DNA of 64,000 nucleotides from Deltaproteobacteria bacterium HGW-Deltaproteobacteria-15 (GTDB taxonomy: Bacteria; Desulfobacterota; DSM-4660; Desulfatiglandales; HGW-15). The position numbers were made by a program, and so were the translations under genes. The notes beneath the pieces were generated by a model that was not told the origin of the DNA, did not search any database, and saw only the letters and a list, made by a program, of their open reading frames with translations. Below, one piece after another: positions 1-11,068 of this stretch. How positions within the stretch are numbered: position 1 is the first letter of the stretch; each line of letters opens with the position of its first letter. The stretch covers positions 62,001 to 126,000 of the forward strand of contig PHBH01000019.1 in NCBI GenBank assembly GCA_002840535.1, given 5' to 3'.

Positions 1-278
1 CCTGAGAGAATGATATCAGGCGGACCCCCCACCAGCTCCTGGACTCCTATTTTCACGCAATCCGCCGGAGTTCCTCTCACTCCAAAACCGAAAAACCCTC
101 CATTGATGTTCACCTTTCGAACTCTCAATGGTGAACTCAGTGTGATGCCATGTCCTACGGCGCTCATCTCGGATTCCGGCGCCACCACCCAGACGTCAAA
201 ATCCTTTTTCAGCTCATCACGGAGAGCCGTCAATCCGGGAGCATACACTCCATCATCGTTGGTCAACAGGACCTTCAT
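1..278 (-). CDS. surE: 5'/3'-nucleotidase SurE, N-terminal part (runs off window edge)
   Basis: Minus-strand reading from ATG at 278 gives MKVLLTNDDGVYAPGLTALRDEL... and ...RGTPADCVKIGVQELVGGPPDIIL, the SurE signature; not in the ORF track because it leaves the window. Confidence 0.9.
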   Translation of the reverse strand, partial: MKVLLTNDDGVYAPGLTALRDELKKDFDVWVVAPESEMSAVGHGITLSSPLRVRKVNINGGFFGFGVRGTPADCVKIGVQELVGGPPDIILS

Positions 279-554
279 CGAAATACTCCTGCATCTTTTT
301 GCCCCGACTATCGCGCCCTCCCAGCCTCCGTCCCCGGTTCGGCGAGGGTCGTCGAAATGCTTTCCTTCCCCCTGTTCATGGGGCCGGAAAAGGGGATGCG
401 CGACACCTGCCTGCGGGCAGAAGCCCCGGATCGCAAGTGGTTCAGGGATGAAAGAAGGTAACACAAATAGCCCAAAAGTACCATAGTCCTTGCTCTTTTC
501 TTGCCTCCATCTCGGACCTGCGCTAAAATGGGCGTCATTCCTAAAGGAGGGAAT

Positions 555-1424
555 ATGAATAAGAAACCCGGAGGACGAAAGTTCCCTTGGCTGATTGTTG
601 CCCTAGTGGTTTGCCTTTCCCTGGCCGCGGGATATTTCTTTGGAACGAAAAGAGCCGGGAAAGTTGTGCAGCCCCCTCCAGTGGAACAGTCCGCTGCTTC
701 AAAGCCTGCCACTTCAAAAACCGACAGCGCTCCCCCTTTGATACAGGAGAAAATCCATATAGGAAAGATCGATGAAACATCCAGATTTCCACGAGGTGAC
801 GAATGCCGGAGAGTGCAGGAGGATCTGAAGGATTTCTTTGAATATCTTAATAAGAAGCCTTACGTCAGGCAAATCGACCCCGAGCTTGATACCTACCAAT
901 GGTTCAACAGGATCCTGACCCGACTCTCATCCAATCTTCCTGTTCCAGCCGGAGAAAATCTGGACCCTGTGGCCATGGCAAACCATATTTTTTATTTTTT
1001 CAGAAATTTGGATGCCAAAGAGATGAGACTCATCAGGGATGTCATGGTGAACGAGGAGTCCACACTCGAAGCCAACATGGATCTGTTCTTCAGGTGGCTT
1101 TCACTGGGAGATCAATGTCCCGAAAGCGGTGGCTTCAGACCCCCACCCGACGCTCTTTATTCCTATGCCGGTTTCTTCCTGAACACCATTGGCGGCCGCG
1201 CCTATCTGTTCCGCAACTCCCCCGGGGTGAGATGGCTTATCACCTACTATTCCCTCCTGATTGTCCATGACGCGGATAAGAGGGGAAAGAACACATTCGG
1301 CATCGATATCGCTCCTCATCTCAAGGCGCTTTCGACAGAAATGAGCTACCAGGGGGATTTTCTCTTTCAGCAGGAATACGTAAAGAAGCTCCAGGATCTC
1401 GAAGGATTCTACCGGGGCAGATGA
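555..1424 (+). CDS. hypothetical membrane-anchored protein
   Basis: Start at 555 has RBS aaaggaggg; N-terminal TM segment FPWLIVALVVCLSLAAGYFF. Confidence 0.65.
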   Translation: MNKKPGGRKFPWLIVALVVCLSLAAGYFFGTKRAGKVVQPPPVEQSAASKPATSKTDSAPPLIQEKIHIGKIDETSRFPRGDECRRVQEDLKDFFEYLNKKPYVRQIDPELDTYQWFNRILTRLSSNLPVPAGENLDPVAMANHIFYFFRNLDAKEMRLIRDVMVNEESTLEANMDLFFRWLSLGDQCPESGGFRPPPDALYSYAGFFLNTIGGRAYLFRNSPGVRWLITYYSLLIVHDADKRGKNTFGIDIAPHLKALSTEMSYQGDFLFQQEYVKKLQDLEGFYRGR

Positions 1425-1448
1425 GCGGTCCAGGATGCATAATCTGAG

Positions 1449-2960
1449 ATGAATCAGCGAAAGAGCGGAATCCTTCTTCATATAACTTCACTGCCCTCGC
1501 AGTTCGGTATAGGGGATATAGGCCCTGCCGCTTACCGGTTCGTGGATTTGCTTTGGGAGGCGAAGCAGACTATTTGGCAGATCCTGCCCCTCAATCCAAC
1601 CGATCTGGCCTGCTGCAGTTCTCCGTACCACAGTACTTCTTCATTTGCCGGCAACCCTCTTCTTATCAGTCCGGAACTCCTGATGAGAGACGGATTAATC
1701 ACACCGTCCGACCTGGAGCCCATTCCCTGTTTTCGTCCGGAGCGTGTCGACTTCTCTCCAGTCCTCAGCTACAAGCACATCCTTTTTCAGAAGGCGTTCG
1801 AACGGTTTGGAAATCGGTTTGATCAGGATTATGGCAACTTCTGCAAAGAGAACAGCTACTGGCTTGATGATTTTGCTCTCTTCATGTCCTTGAAAGGCCA
1901 TTATCAAGGCAGGCTTTGGAACGAGTGGCCCAAAGAAATCCGTGACAGGCGTCCGGAAGCCCTCCGGGAAGCGGAAACCCTGCTGAGAGCACCCGTGGAA
2001 AGGGAAAAGTTTCTGCAGTTTATCTTTTTCAGACAATGGCACTCCTTGCGAAAATACTGCAGGGAAAAAGGCGTGGAGATCATCGGAGACATCCCCATCT
2101 ATGCAGTGCACGACAGCGCCGACGTCTGGATCCATCCCAACGTCTTTAACCTGGATGAAGAGAAGCGGCCTCTGACAGTGGCCGGCGTTCCTCCCGATTA
2201 CTTCAGCAAAACAGGTCAGCTGTGGGGCAATCCGGTTTACAGATGGGACGAATTGAAGAATTCAGGATACGACTGGTGGCTTCGGAAAATCGGCCACAGC
2301 ATGAACTTATATGATTCTATCCGAATAGACCATTTCCGTGGTTTTGTGGCTTTCTGGGAGGTGCCCTGTTGCGAGAAGAATGCTGTCAATGGGACATGGG
2401 TAAAGGCCCCTGCCATCGATTTCTTTGAAAAGCTCGTTTCCCGGTTTAAGGTCCTGCCTCTCATTGCGGAGGATTTGGGAATCATCACTCCGGACGTCCA
2501 GGAGGTGATGGAGCGGTTCGGTTTTCCCGGAATGAAGGTTCTCCTGTTTGCCTTCACCGGCGATCCTGGAGCCAATCCGTATCTGCCCCACAACTTCGTC
2601 CCGAATTGCGTCGTATACACCGGCACGCATGACAATAACACTGCGAGAGCCTGGTTTGAGCATGAGGCCTCTGAGGAGGAGTTGAGAAGACTTTTTCAAT
2701 ACCTTGGCAAGGAGGTTTCTCCGGATGAAATCCATTGGGATTTGATACGCCTGGCCATGATGTCGGTTGCGGAGAAGGTCGTGGTCCCGCTGCAGGATGT
2801 CCTGGGCCTCGGCCCTGAGGCAAGGATGAATCGCCCTGCGACCAGAGAAGGGAACTGGCAGTGGAGGTTTTTGCCGGAGCAGATCGTTATCCCGGTTTTT
2901 CGAAGACTCATGGAGATGACGGAGGCTTACGGGAGAGCAGGGAAGAAGAATGTCCAATGA
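1449..2960 (+). CDS. malQ: 4-alpha-glucanotransferase (GH77)
   Basis: MNQRKSGILLHITSLPSQFGIGDIGPAAYRFVDLL...; IRIDHFRGF, EDLGIITPDV, THDNNTARAWF motifs. Confidence 0.95.
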   Translation: MNQRKSGILLHITSLPSQFGIGDIGPAAYRFVDLLWEAKQTIWQILPLNPTDLACCSSPYHSTSSFAGNPLLISPELLMRDGLITPSDLEPIPCFRPERVDFSPVLSYKHILFQKAFERFGNRFDQDYGNFCKENSYWLDDFALFMSLKGHYQGRLWNEWPKEIRDRRPEALREAETLLRAPVEREKFLQFIFFRQWHSLRKYCREKGVEIIGDIPIYAVHDSADVWIHPNVFNLDEEKRPLTVAGVPPDYFSKTGQLWGNPVYRWDELKNSGYDWWLRKIGHSMNLYDSIRIDHFRGFVAFWEVPCCEKNAVNGTWVKAPAIDFFEKLVSRFKVLPLIAEDLGIITPDVQEVMERFGFPGMKVLLFAFTGDPGANPYLPHNFVPNCVVYTGTHDNNTARAWFEHEASEEELRRLFQYLGKEVSPDEIHWDLIRLAMMSVAEKVVVPLQDVLGLGPEARMNRPATREGNWQWRFLPEQIVIPVFRRLMEMTEAYGRAGKKNVQ

Positions 2961-3063
2961 CCACATTTTAATCAGTCCCTGTTACTTGATCCATCTTCTT
3001 TTTTGTTTTAATCTTGCGCCCCTGGATCATGTCCGGAGCAAGCTTTGACGAAAGTTTTTTCAT

Positions 3064-3144
3064 ATCTGTCCTCCGACTTCTGATCTCTCTGGTTTCTGGT
3101 CTCGATTTTCTGATCTCTGATCTCTGACTTCTGACTTCTGGAGG
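3064..3144. repeat. degenerate heptamer array upstream of cdaA
   Basis: tctgtcctccgacttctgatctctctggtttctggtctcgattttctgatctctgatctctgacttctgacttctgg. Confidence 0.85.
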
Positions 3145-3194
3145 TCAGATCCTGGATCCGACATCTAACCCTTAACTGAATCTGGTTTAGGCAT

Positions 3195-4364
3195 ATGTCC
3201 ATTTTCTCCAGCTTCGTCGATCTCAGATTTCAGGATGCATTGGACATCCTCTTTCTATTTATCGTGGCCTACCACCTTTATCTCTGGTTCAAGGGGACCA
3301 AGGCCTTTAAAGCTCTCGTTGGTTTGCTGGTGCTGGGGGTAATCTTCACGGTGGCGCGAACCTGGGGTCTTTTCATGACCACCTGGGTCTTTCAGATCCT
3401 GTGGCAGGTTTTGGTCATTCTTCTGATCATACTTTTTCAGTCCGAGATCAGACAGGCCCTTGAGCGTGTCAATCCCTTGCAGGCGCTCGGTCTTCGAAGG
3501 CATTCCAGGGTGGGGGAGTGGGTCCAGGTTGCTGCGGACGCGGTTCATATGTTGGCCGCGAAGCATATCGGTGCGCTCATCATCATAGAGCGGGCGGACA
3601 GGGTGGACGAATGGATCACGTGCGGGCAGCAGTTGGACGCTGCATTGAGTCCTGAGCTTGCCCTGAGCATCTTTCAGAAGCACTCTCCCCTTCACGACGG
3701 GGCCATGCTGCTGAGGGATGGCCGTATCAGCCTCGTGGCGTGCTATCTTCCGCTTAGTTCCGACGAGAAGCTCCCCAATGAATGGGGGACCAGGCACAGG
3801 GCTGCTGCCGGACTGTGCGAACGATGCGATTCCATGGTCATAGTGGTATCCGAAGAGCGGGGCGAAATCACCCTGGTGAGCAAAGGAGGCTCGTGGCCGA
3901 TCAGGAGTCCGGAAGAGTTGTCACAGCGGATCATAGAGGGGATCCGGCCGATGACCCCTCCCAGGAAGACGCCTTGGCAGAAGACCCGTTTCCTGATCCT
4001 GAATCAGTGGATGGCCAAGGCGGGAACTCTCGGTCTTGTGGTCGTGTTGTGGGTGATGTTGGCGGGTCAGCAGGACTTTGAAGTCACACTGAGCGTTCCG
4101 CTGGAAGTCAGAAATCTTCCTTCAGGAATGACCGTGACAGAACCGCTGAGCCAGGCCATAAGGATAAAGGTGAGAGGTCTGCGAAAAGACGCGAGCACGG
4201 TCAATGAAAGAAACCTCCAGGTGGGGCTGGACCTGTCCAAGGAAACCGCCGGTAAAAAAAGCTTTCCTATTACCAGGGCCAACATTCAACTTCCCAATGA
4301 CAAGCTCAATATCGTCAGCATCGATCCGCCCCAGGTGACTCTCAGCCTTGAAAAAAAGATTTGA
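3195..4364 (+). CDS. cdaA: CdaA-type diadenylate cyclase fused to a C-terminal YbbR-like domain
   Basis: N-terminal TM helices, DAC motifs DGAMLL and GTRHRAA, then a further TM and a YbbR-like segment (VTLSVPLEVRNLPSGMTVTEPL...). Confidence 0.9.
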   Translation: MSIFSSFVDLRFQDALDILFLFIVAYHLYLWFKGTKAFKALVGLLVLGVIFTVARTWGLFMTTWVFQILWQVLVILLIILFQSEIRQALERVNPLQALGLRRHSRVGEWVQVAADAVHMLAAKHIGALIIIERADRVDEWITCGQQLDAALSPELALSIFQKHSPLHDGAMLLRDGRISLVACYLPLSSDEKLPNEWGTRHRAAAGLCERCDSMVIVVSEERGEITLVSKGGSWPIRSPEELSQRIIEGIRPMTPPRKTPWQKTRFLILNQWMAKAGTLGLVVVLWVMLAGQQDFEVTLSVPLEVRNLPSGMTVTEPLSQAIRIKVRGLRKDASTVNERNLQVGLDLSKETAGKKSFPITRANIQLPNDKLNIVSIDPPQVTLSLEKKI

Positions 4365-4370
4365 GACATC

Positions 4371-6953
4371 ATGGATCACGCAGGAGTGTACTCTATGACT
4401 GTACCGATAAAAACCCTGGATGTGAGACCCAAGATCCCGGCACCGCTGAAATTCCTGGGGGAACTCTCTTATAATCTGTGGTTCATGTGGAATTCCGAAG
4501 CCGAGACTCTTTTCCGGGAGATGAACCCCGATCTCTGGGAAGAAACAAGAGAAAACCCTGTGGAGCTCATCGGCAGGCTCAAGCAGTCTGAGCTGGACAG
4601 CTTCGCCGAAGACGAAGGGTTCTGCGCCCACATCGAGAGGGTCAAACAGGAATTCCACCGATATCTGTCGGAAGAACCGGATGTCCGTGTTTTCGGCAGA
4701 AGAGAGCAGCCGTTCACCATAGCCTATTTCACCGCCGAGTGCGGACTTGCCGACTGCCTTCCCATTTACTCAGGCGGGCTCGGCATCCTGGCCGGGGATC
4801 ATTTGAAATCTGCCAGCGATCTCAGACTTCCGGTGATCGGCATCTCCCTGGCGTACCAGAAGGGGTATTTTCGCCAGTACCTGATTCAGGACGGGTGGCA
4901 GATGGAGAGCTACCCCTACAATCAATTCAACGCCATGCCCATGCTCCTGGTTCGGGACAGCCAGGGCAATCCGCTGCAGATTTCGCTCCATCTCAAAGGC
5001 GAGCCCGTGAAAGTTCAGGCATGGCGAGTGAGGGTGGGGCGGACAAGCCTTTATCTTCTGGATACCAACCTGAAGGAGAATTCCCCATCAGCCCGGGAGA
5101 TCACCTCTGAGCTTTATGGCGGTGATCGGGAAATGAGGATCCGCCAGGAGGTCGTCCTGGGGATCGGAGGAGTCCGGATGTTGCGTGCCATTGGTCTGGA
5201 CCCTGCCATCTACCATATGAACGAGGGCCATTCCGCCTTTGCCGTATTCGAGCGCATCAGACAGCTCAGGGAAGAACGCGGCCTCAGCTTCAATGAGGCG
5301 CTGGAATTCGTCAGGGTCACCAGTGTCTTCACCACCCACACTCCGGTACCTGCCGGCATAGACACCTTTCACCCGGATCTGATTCGGGCTTACTTCGAGG
5401 ATTTTGCCAGATCCATGGGAATCTCGGTTGCCGTTCTTCTCGGGTATGGGAGACAGGATCCACGAGACAAGGACGAACCATTCTCCATGGCAGTTCTGGC
5501 CCTGAGGCTTTCCAACTGGAATAATGGGGTGAGCCGACTCCACGGAAAGGTAAGCCGGAGGATGTGGCAGAGGATCTGGCCAAAAACCCCTGAGGCGGAC
5601 TTGCCGATCTCCCATACCACCAACGGCGTGCACATTCCCTCCTGGGTATCCAAGGGCATGAGCGAGAATTTCACCCGTTATCTTGGCCCCCGATGGATGG
5701 AGGACCCCGATAATGTAAAGGTTTGGGAAAGAGTCAGCAAGATCCCGGACACCGAGCTGTGGAGAACGCACGAACGGGGAAGGGAACGGCTCATTGCGTT
5801 CACGAGAATGAGATTGAGAGCACAGCTCGCAAAAAGAGGCGCCTCCAATCGGGAGCTCGCCTTTGCCGACGAGGTCCTCAATACCGAAGTATTGACCATC
5901 GGGTTTGCCAGGCGATTCGCTCCTTACAAACGCGCCCACCTCATTCTGCAGGATCTCGCCCGCCTCGAGAAGATTTTGACAAACGACAAGCACCCGGTTC
6001 AGATCATCTTTGCAGGCAAGGCCCACCCCCAGGATCGGCCCGGCAAGGAGTTGATCAAACAGATTGTTCAGACCGCCGGCCGGGAGTCCCTCCGGCGCCA
6101 TATGGTTTTCCTGGAGGATTATGATTTTCATATTGCGCGCAACATGGTCCAGGGTGTCGACGTATGGCTCAATACGCCCCGCCGGCCTCTGGAGGCCTGT
6201 GGCACGAGCGGGATGAAGGCGGCAGCCAACGGAGCCCTGCACTTCAGCGTCCTCGACGGCTGGTGGGAGGAAGGATACGAGCGGGAGATCGGGTGGGCCA
6301 TAGGCAACGGCGAAGAATACGACGATCATGTCTTTCAGGACGAGACGGAGAGCCGGGCTTTGTATGACATCCTGGAGAACGATATCATCCCGGTTTTCTA
6401 CGATCGCGGGCATGACGGACTCCCAAGGAGATGGGTCTCCATGATGAAAAGCTCCATGCACAGGCTTTGTCCCATGTTCAATTCCCACCGGATGGTTTCC
6501 GAATACTGGGACCGTTTTTATCTCCCCGCAGCCGAGCGGGGGTTTCAACATCAGGAGAATAATTGGGATGGACTTCGAAACTTGGCCAAATGGCGTGAAA
6601 AGGTGATGTACAACTGGGCGGACATAGCCATACGCAGGGTCCGGATGAACCCAATCTCCGAAATTGAGGTGGGCGAGCCTTTTCCGGTGGAGGCCGAGGT
6701 CTTCCTGGGAGGACTCCTGCCGGATGATGTCATGGTGGAGGCCTATGCAGGCAGGGTGGACCCATCGCAGAATTACATCGACCGTTTTACCCAGATCATG
6801 GTTGCGGGGGAGACGATTGGGGATCACCTTTACAGGTACCGATGCGAAGTCCTTTTTGAGGAGGCCGGCCATTTCGGGATCAATGTGCGAATCACTCCGA
6901 ATCACCCGAACCCTGAGAGCCGGCATAATATGGGACTCGTTATCTGGGCGTAG
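4371..6953 (+). CDS. glgP: alpha-glucan phosphorylase (GT35, DUF3417-containing)
   Basis: Phosphorylase-like N-terminus (LSYNLWFMWN), YSGGLGILAGDHLKSASDL, and EACGTSGMKAAANGALHFSVLDGWW. Start may be internal (MTVPIKTLDV). Confidence 0.93.
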   Translation: MDHAGVYSMTVPIKTLDVRPKIPAPLKFLGELSYNLWFMWNSEAETLFREMNPDLWEETRENPVELIGRLKQSELDSFAEDEGFCAHIERVKQEFHRYLSEEPDVRVFGRREQPFTIAYFTAECGLADCLPIYSGGLGILAGDHLKSASDLRLPVIGISLAYQKGYFRQYLIQDGWQMESYPYNQFNAMPMLLVRDSQGNPLQISLHLKGEPVKVQAWRVRVGRTSLYLLDTNLKENSPSAREITSELYGGDREMRIRQEVVLGIGGVRMLRAIGLDPAIYHMNEGHSAFAVFERIRQLREERGLSFNEALEFVRVTSVFTTHTPVPAGIDTFHPDLIRAYFEDFARSMGISVAVLLGYGRQDPRDKDEPFSMAVLALRLSNWNNGVSRLHGKVSRRMWQRIWPKTPEADLPISHTTNGVHIPSWVSKGMSENFTRYLGPRWMEDPDNVKVWERVSKIPDTELWRTHERGRERLIAFTRMRLRAQLAKRGASNRELAFADEVLNTEVLTIGFARRFAPYKRAHLILQDLARLEKILTNDKHPVQIIFAGKAHPQDRPGKELIKQIVQTAGRESLRRHMVFLEDYDFHIARNMVQGVDVWLNTPRRPLEACGTSGMKAAANGALHFSVLDGWWEEGYEREIGWAIGNGEEYDDHVFQDETESRALYDILENDIIPVFYDRGHDGLPRRWVSMMKSSMHRLCPMFNSHRMVSEYWDRFYLPAAERGFQHQENNWDGLRNLAKWREKVMYNWADIAIRRVRMNPISEIEVGEPFPVEAEVFLGGLLPDDVMVEAYAGRVDPSQNYIDRFTQIMVAGETIGDHLYRYRCEVLFEEAGHFGINVRITPNHPNPESRHNMGLVIWA

Positions 6954-7055
6954 CTTAAAGGTTACGATGTTTGACAAGTTCGAGAGAGTTATTATATAGA
7001 TTTCGTAGCGCTTTTCTGACTTGAGCACAGTACCTCTCATCGGGGTTTCTTCCAA

Positions 7056-8162
7056 ATGGATAAGATCAGGATTGCTGTTGCAGGTATCGGTAACTGCGCG
7101 AGTTCTCTCATTCAAGGAATACATTATTACAGAAACAAGGACCCTGAAACAGCCATAGGGTTCATGCATTGGGACATAGGGGGTTACAGGCCGGGCGACA
7201 TTGAGGTTGTTGCTGCCTTTGACATCGATCAAAGGAAAATTGGAAAAGACCTCGCAGAGGCCATTTTTCAGCTCCCGAATTGCACCAAGGACATCGTCAG
7301 GCCGATGCCGAGCACGGGAGTAACCGTGCAGATGGGCCGGATCCTCGACGGGTTCGCCGGCCATATGGAGAACTACGACAACAAGTATACCTTTCTACCC
7401 TCCGATCAAGCCCAGGCCGAGGAAGAGGACGTCGTAAAAATACTGAAAAAATCCGGGGCGGAGATCCTCCTGAACTACCTTCCTGTAGGTTCAGAGCAGG
7501 CTGCCAGATTCTATGCGGAATGCGCCTTGAAGGCTGGATTGGGCTTCGTCAACAACATTCCCGTCTTCATTGCCAGCGATCCGGAATGGGCAAAGCGTTT
7601 CTACCAGGCCAAGCTCCCCATTATCGGAGACGATGTGAAATCGCAAATCGGTGCAACGATCATTCATCGGGTACTGGTCCATCTGTTCAAGACCAGGGGG
7701 GTCAAGGTGGACCATACGTATCAGCTCAATATCGGCGGTAACACCGACTTTCTGAACATGCTGGACCGGAAACGGTTGACTTCGAAGAAGACCTCCAAAA
7801 CCGAAGCCGTGCAATCTCAGCTTGGGGATGATCGTCTGAGCCAGGAAAATATCCATATCGGTCCAAGCGACTGGGTGGCATGGCAAAAGGACAACAAAGT
7901 CGCTTTCATGCGGCTCGAAGGAAGGCTCTTCGGGGATGTTCCCATGAACCTGGAGTTGCGCCTTTCGGTCGAGGACTCCCCCAATTCGGGCGGAGTTGTG
8001 ATCGACGCCATCCGATGCTGCAAGCTTGCCCTGAAGCGCGGCAGGGGGGGGGTTCTCTATTCCCCATCAGCCTATTTCATGAAGCATCCGCCCAGGCAAT
8101 TCACCGACGAAGAAGCCCGAAAGCTGGCGGAGGACTTTATCACCGGAAAAAGAGACGACTAA
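7056..8162 (+). CDS. myo-inositol-1-phosphate synthase
   Basis: MDKIRIAVAGIGNCASSLIQGIHYY... and DDVKSQIGATIIHRVL, actinobacterial/archaeal-type Ino1. Confidence 0.92.
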   Translation: MDKIRIAVAGIGNCASSLIQGIHYYRNKDPETAIGFMHWDIGGYRPGDIEVVAAFDIDQRKIGKDLAEAIFQLPNCTKDIVRPMPSTGVTVQMGRILDGFAGHMENYDNKYTFLPSDQAQAEEEDVVKILKKSGAEILLNYLPVGSEQAARFYAECALKAGLGFVNNIPVFIASDPEWAKRFYQAKLPIIGDDVKSQIGATIIHRVLVHLFKTRGVKVDHTYQLNIGGNTDFLNMLDRKRLTSKKTSKTEAVQSQLGDDRLSQENIHIGPSDWVAWQKDNKVAFMRLEGRLFGDVPMNLELRLSVEDSPNSGGVVIDAIRCCKLALKRGRGGVLYSPSAYFMKHPPRQFTDEEARKLAEDFITGKRDD

Positions 8163-8306
8163 AAGAAAATATCCAATATCCAATGTAGGATTTCCAATGC
8201 CCAAGGGAAGACCTCGCCGTGGTTCGACTTCATCTATAATCTTCAAATTTCTTTTTTCTTTCCTGCTCAACCTTTGCGTTTTGAGGTGAGGCTCTTTTGG
8301 TATATC

Positions 8307-8400
8307 TGACCTCTGACTTCTGTCTTCTGACCTCTGACCTCTGTCTTCTGTCTTCTGACTTCTGACCCTTGATCCTGCATCCTGCATCCTGTATCGTATC
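8307..8400. repeat. heptamer array (TCTGACC/TCTGTCT) followed by ATCCTGC array
   Basis: tctgacctctgacttctgtcttctgacc... gatcctgcatcctgcatcctgtatcgtatc. Confidence 0.9.
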
Positions 8401-8407
8401 TTGAGTC

Positions 8408-9226
<819 letters not shown>

Positions 9227-9239
9227 GGCGTATAAAGAT

Positions 9240-9275
9240 GAACATCCAACATCGAACGTCCAACGTCGAATGAAA
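9240..9275. repeat. GAACATCCAACATCGAACGTCCAACGTCGAATG word array, left of macro-domain gene
   Basis: Inverted relative to 9945..9982 and 10090..10131. Confidence 0.85.
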
Positions 9276-9339
9276 TTCAAGTACTCAGTGCTCGGAGGAT
9301 GGAGAGGTTGCTCCTATAAAGGTCTTTTCAGGAGGTACT

Positions 9340-9876
9340 ATGGACACGAGAATTGAAATCGTCGAAGGAGACATCACGAAGCAGAAGGTGGATGCGATTG
9401 TGAACGCCGCCAATAACTCTCTTCTCGGCGGAGGCGGTGTGGATGGCGCGATCCACAGAGCCGCAGGACCGGAACTGCTTGGAGAAACGAAAACGCTTGG
9501 GGGGTGCCCAACCGGCGAAGCCCGGATCACCAAAGGATACCGGCTTCCTGCCAAATGGGTGATCCATACGGTAGGGCCGATCTGGAAAGGCGGGAACAGA
9601 AATGAGGAAGCGCTTCTGGCGAGTTGTTACAGGAATAGTCTCAAGGCCGCGGTTGAAATCGGCGCAGCGAGTATCGCCTTTCCATCGATCAGTACGGGCG
9701 CATATGGGTTCCCGCTCGAAAAAGCCACCGAGATAGCGCTCCGTGAGACCAGGAAATTCCTGAAGACCGATCAGACCATTAAGAAGATCCTCTTTGTCTG
9801 CTTTGGAGAGAAGGCCCTCAATACTTACAGGAAGCTCGCAAGTCAGATAAATGCACAAGAACCGAACAGAGAATAG
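9340..9876 (+). CDS. macro-domain protein (O-acetyl-ADP-ribose deacetylase family)
   Basis: [39 protein letters not shown] and [14 protein letters not shown]. Confidence 0.93.
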   Translation: MDTRIEIVEGDITKQKVDAIVNAANNSLLGGGGVDGAIHRAAGPELLGETKTLGGCPTGEARITKGYRLPAKWVIHTVGPIWKGGNRNEEALLASCYRNSLKAAVEIGAASIAFPSISTGAYGFPLEKATEIALRETRKFLKTDQTIKKILFVCFGEKALNTYRKLASQINAQEPNRE

Positions 9877-9944
9877 CATCGAACATTGATTCCAGCATTG
9901 AACATCCCTTCTTTCAGACGTTCAGTATCGGGTATTGATTTTCA

Positions 9945-9982
9945 TTCGATGTTGGACGTTCGATGTTGGATGTTCGACGTTC
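9945..9982. repeat. CATTCGATGTTGGACGTTCGATGTTGGATGTTCGACGTTC, right of macro-domain gene
   Basis: Reverse complement of the 9240 array; a further copy at 10090..10131. Confidence 0.85.
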
Positions 9983-10147
9983 ATGTTTTTGCATGCCCGC
10001 TGGACCCCGCTTCCCGGCCTTCGCCGGGACAGGTTTCATTCAACCGGGATGATGACTTTTTACGAGACGGTTCAGCATTGAGTTTTAATTCATTCGATGT
10101 TGGACGTTCGATGTTGGATGTTCGACGTTCATCTTTTTCTTTTATCT

Positions 10148-11068
10148 TTATTCCTGCTTCCCTGCGTCCTTATACTTCCGATACGCCCGCAAGGGCAGCA
10201 GCAGTCCAAAAAATGGGATGATATAAAACGCGGCTACCATAGGTTCTTTCGGGGTGAAGAACTGGGAGCTGAAAACAAGGACGAGGACGTTGTTCATGAG
10301 GCCGAGGCAGATCACGGAAGCGAGCTGATCCTCCACGGGTCTCCCCCAGGAGAGAAGGAGTCCTGCAACGAGGTAGATTGCCCCGAGAACGAACGTCACA
10401 CCGACTGCGTCCAGAATGAGCATCGGCTGCTGCCGGAAATAGTCGGAATATGCCGAAAAAATCCCCAGGTTCGTTATCGCGAAGAGGACAAGAGAGATCC
10501 CATACTGCCTTTGCAGGAGCGCCAGGTAAAAACCTCTTGAAAACCTTCTCAGAGACTCGGCCAGCGCAAACGGGACAAAGACCACCAGCAGGAGCAGTCG
10601 GATCATGCTCGCGAGGGTAATATTCATTGTCTGACCGAACAGGAGATCCACAAGGGCGGGGAGAGTAAACGGGACCAGAAGGGACGACAGGACTACCACT
10701 ACAAGAACGAGCGGGCTGTTCGCCTGAACAAGATTGGAGAGGAAAGGCGCGACCACGCCTGTGGAGATCCCGGTAAGCAACAAGGCCGAGAGACTGTATG
10801 CCGGCCAGATGAGACGAAAGAGCAGCGCAACGCCGATTGGAAGCACGATCATTCTCAGCACCAGAAAGAGACAGATGACCAGGGCCTGGCTCCTGAGGAT
10901 GTCCCATATTGCGGATACACGAATGGAGAGGAAGCTGAGAAGAAGAAGGCTCATCATGCAGTAGATCGGGAACGGCTGAAACCAGGAAGAGAATCCCGGC
11001 GCCATGATCCCCACAAAGAGAGAGGAGAAGATCACTCCGAGCAGAACAAGATCCTTTGGGCGAAACAT
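10148..11068 (-). CDS. bile acid:sodium symporter-like (BASS) membrane protein
   Basis: About nine hydrophobic segments; LLTGISTGVVAPFLSNLVQAN-like motif. Confidence 0.65.
   Translation of the reverse strand: MFRPKDLVLLGVIFSSLFVGIMAPGFSSWFQPFPIYCMMSLLLLSFLSIRVSAIWDILRSQALVICLFLVLRMIVLPIGVALLFRLIWPAYSLSALLLTGISTGVVAPFLSNLVQANSPLVLVVVVLSSLLVPFTLPALVDLLFGQTMNITLASMIRLLLLVVFVPFALAESLRRFSRGFYLALLQRQYGISLVLFAITNLGIFSAYSDYFRQQPMLILDAVGVTFVLGAIYLVAGLLLSWGRPVEDQLASVICLGLMNNVLVLVFSSQFFTPKEPMVAAFYIIPFFGLLLPLRAYRKYKDAGKQE

Noticed and set aside
5088-7364. 758-aa minus-strand ORF opposite glgP and the inositol phosphate synthase
   Set aside because: Shadow ORF; both plus-strand genes have clear family motifs and the minus translation resembles nothing recognisable.
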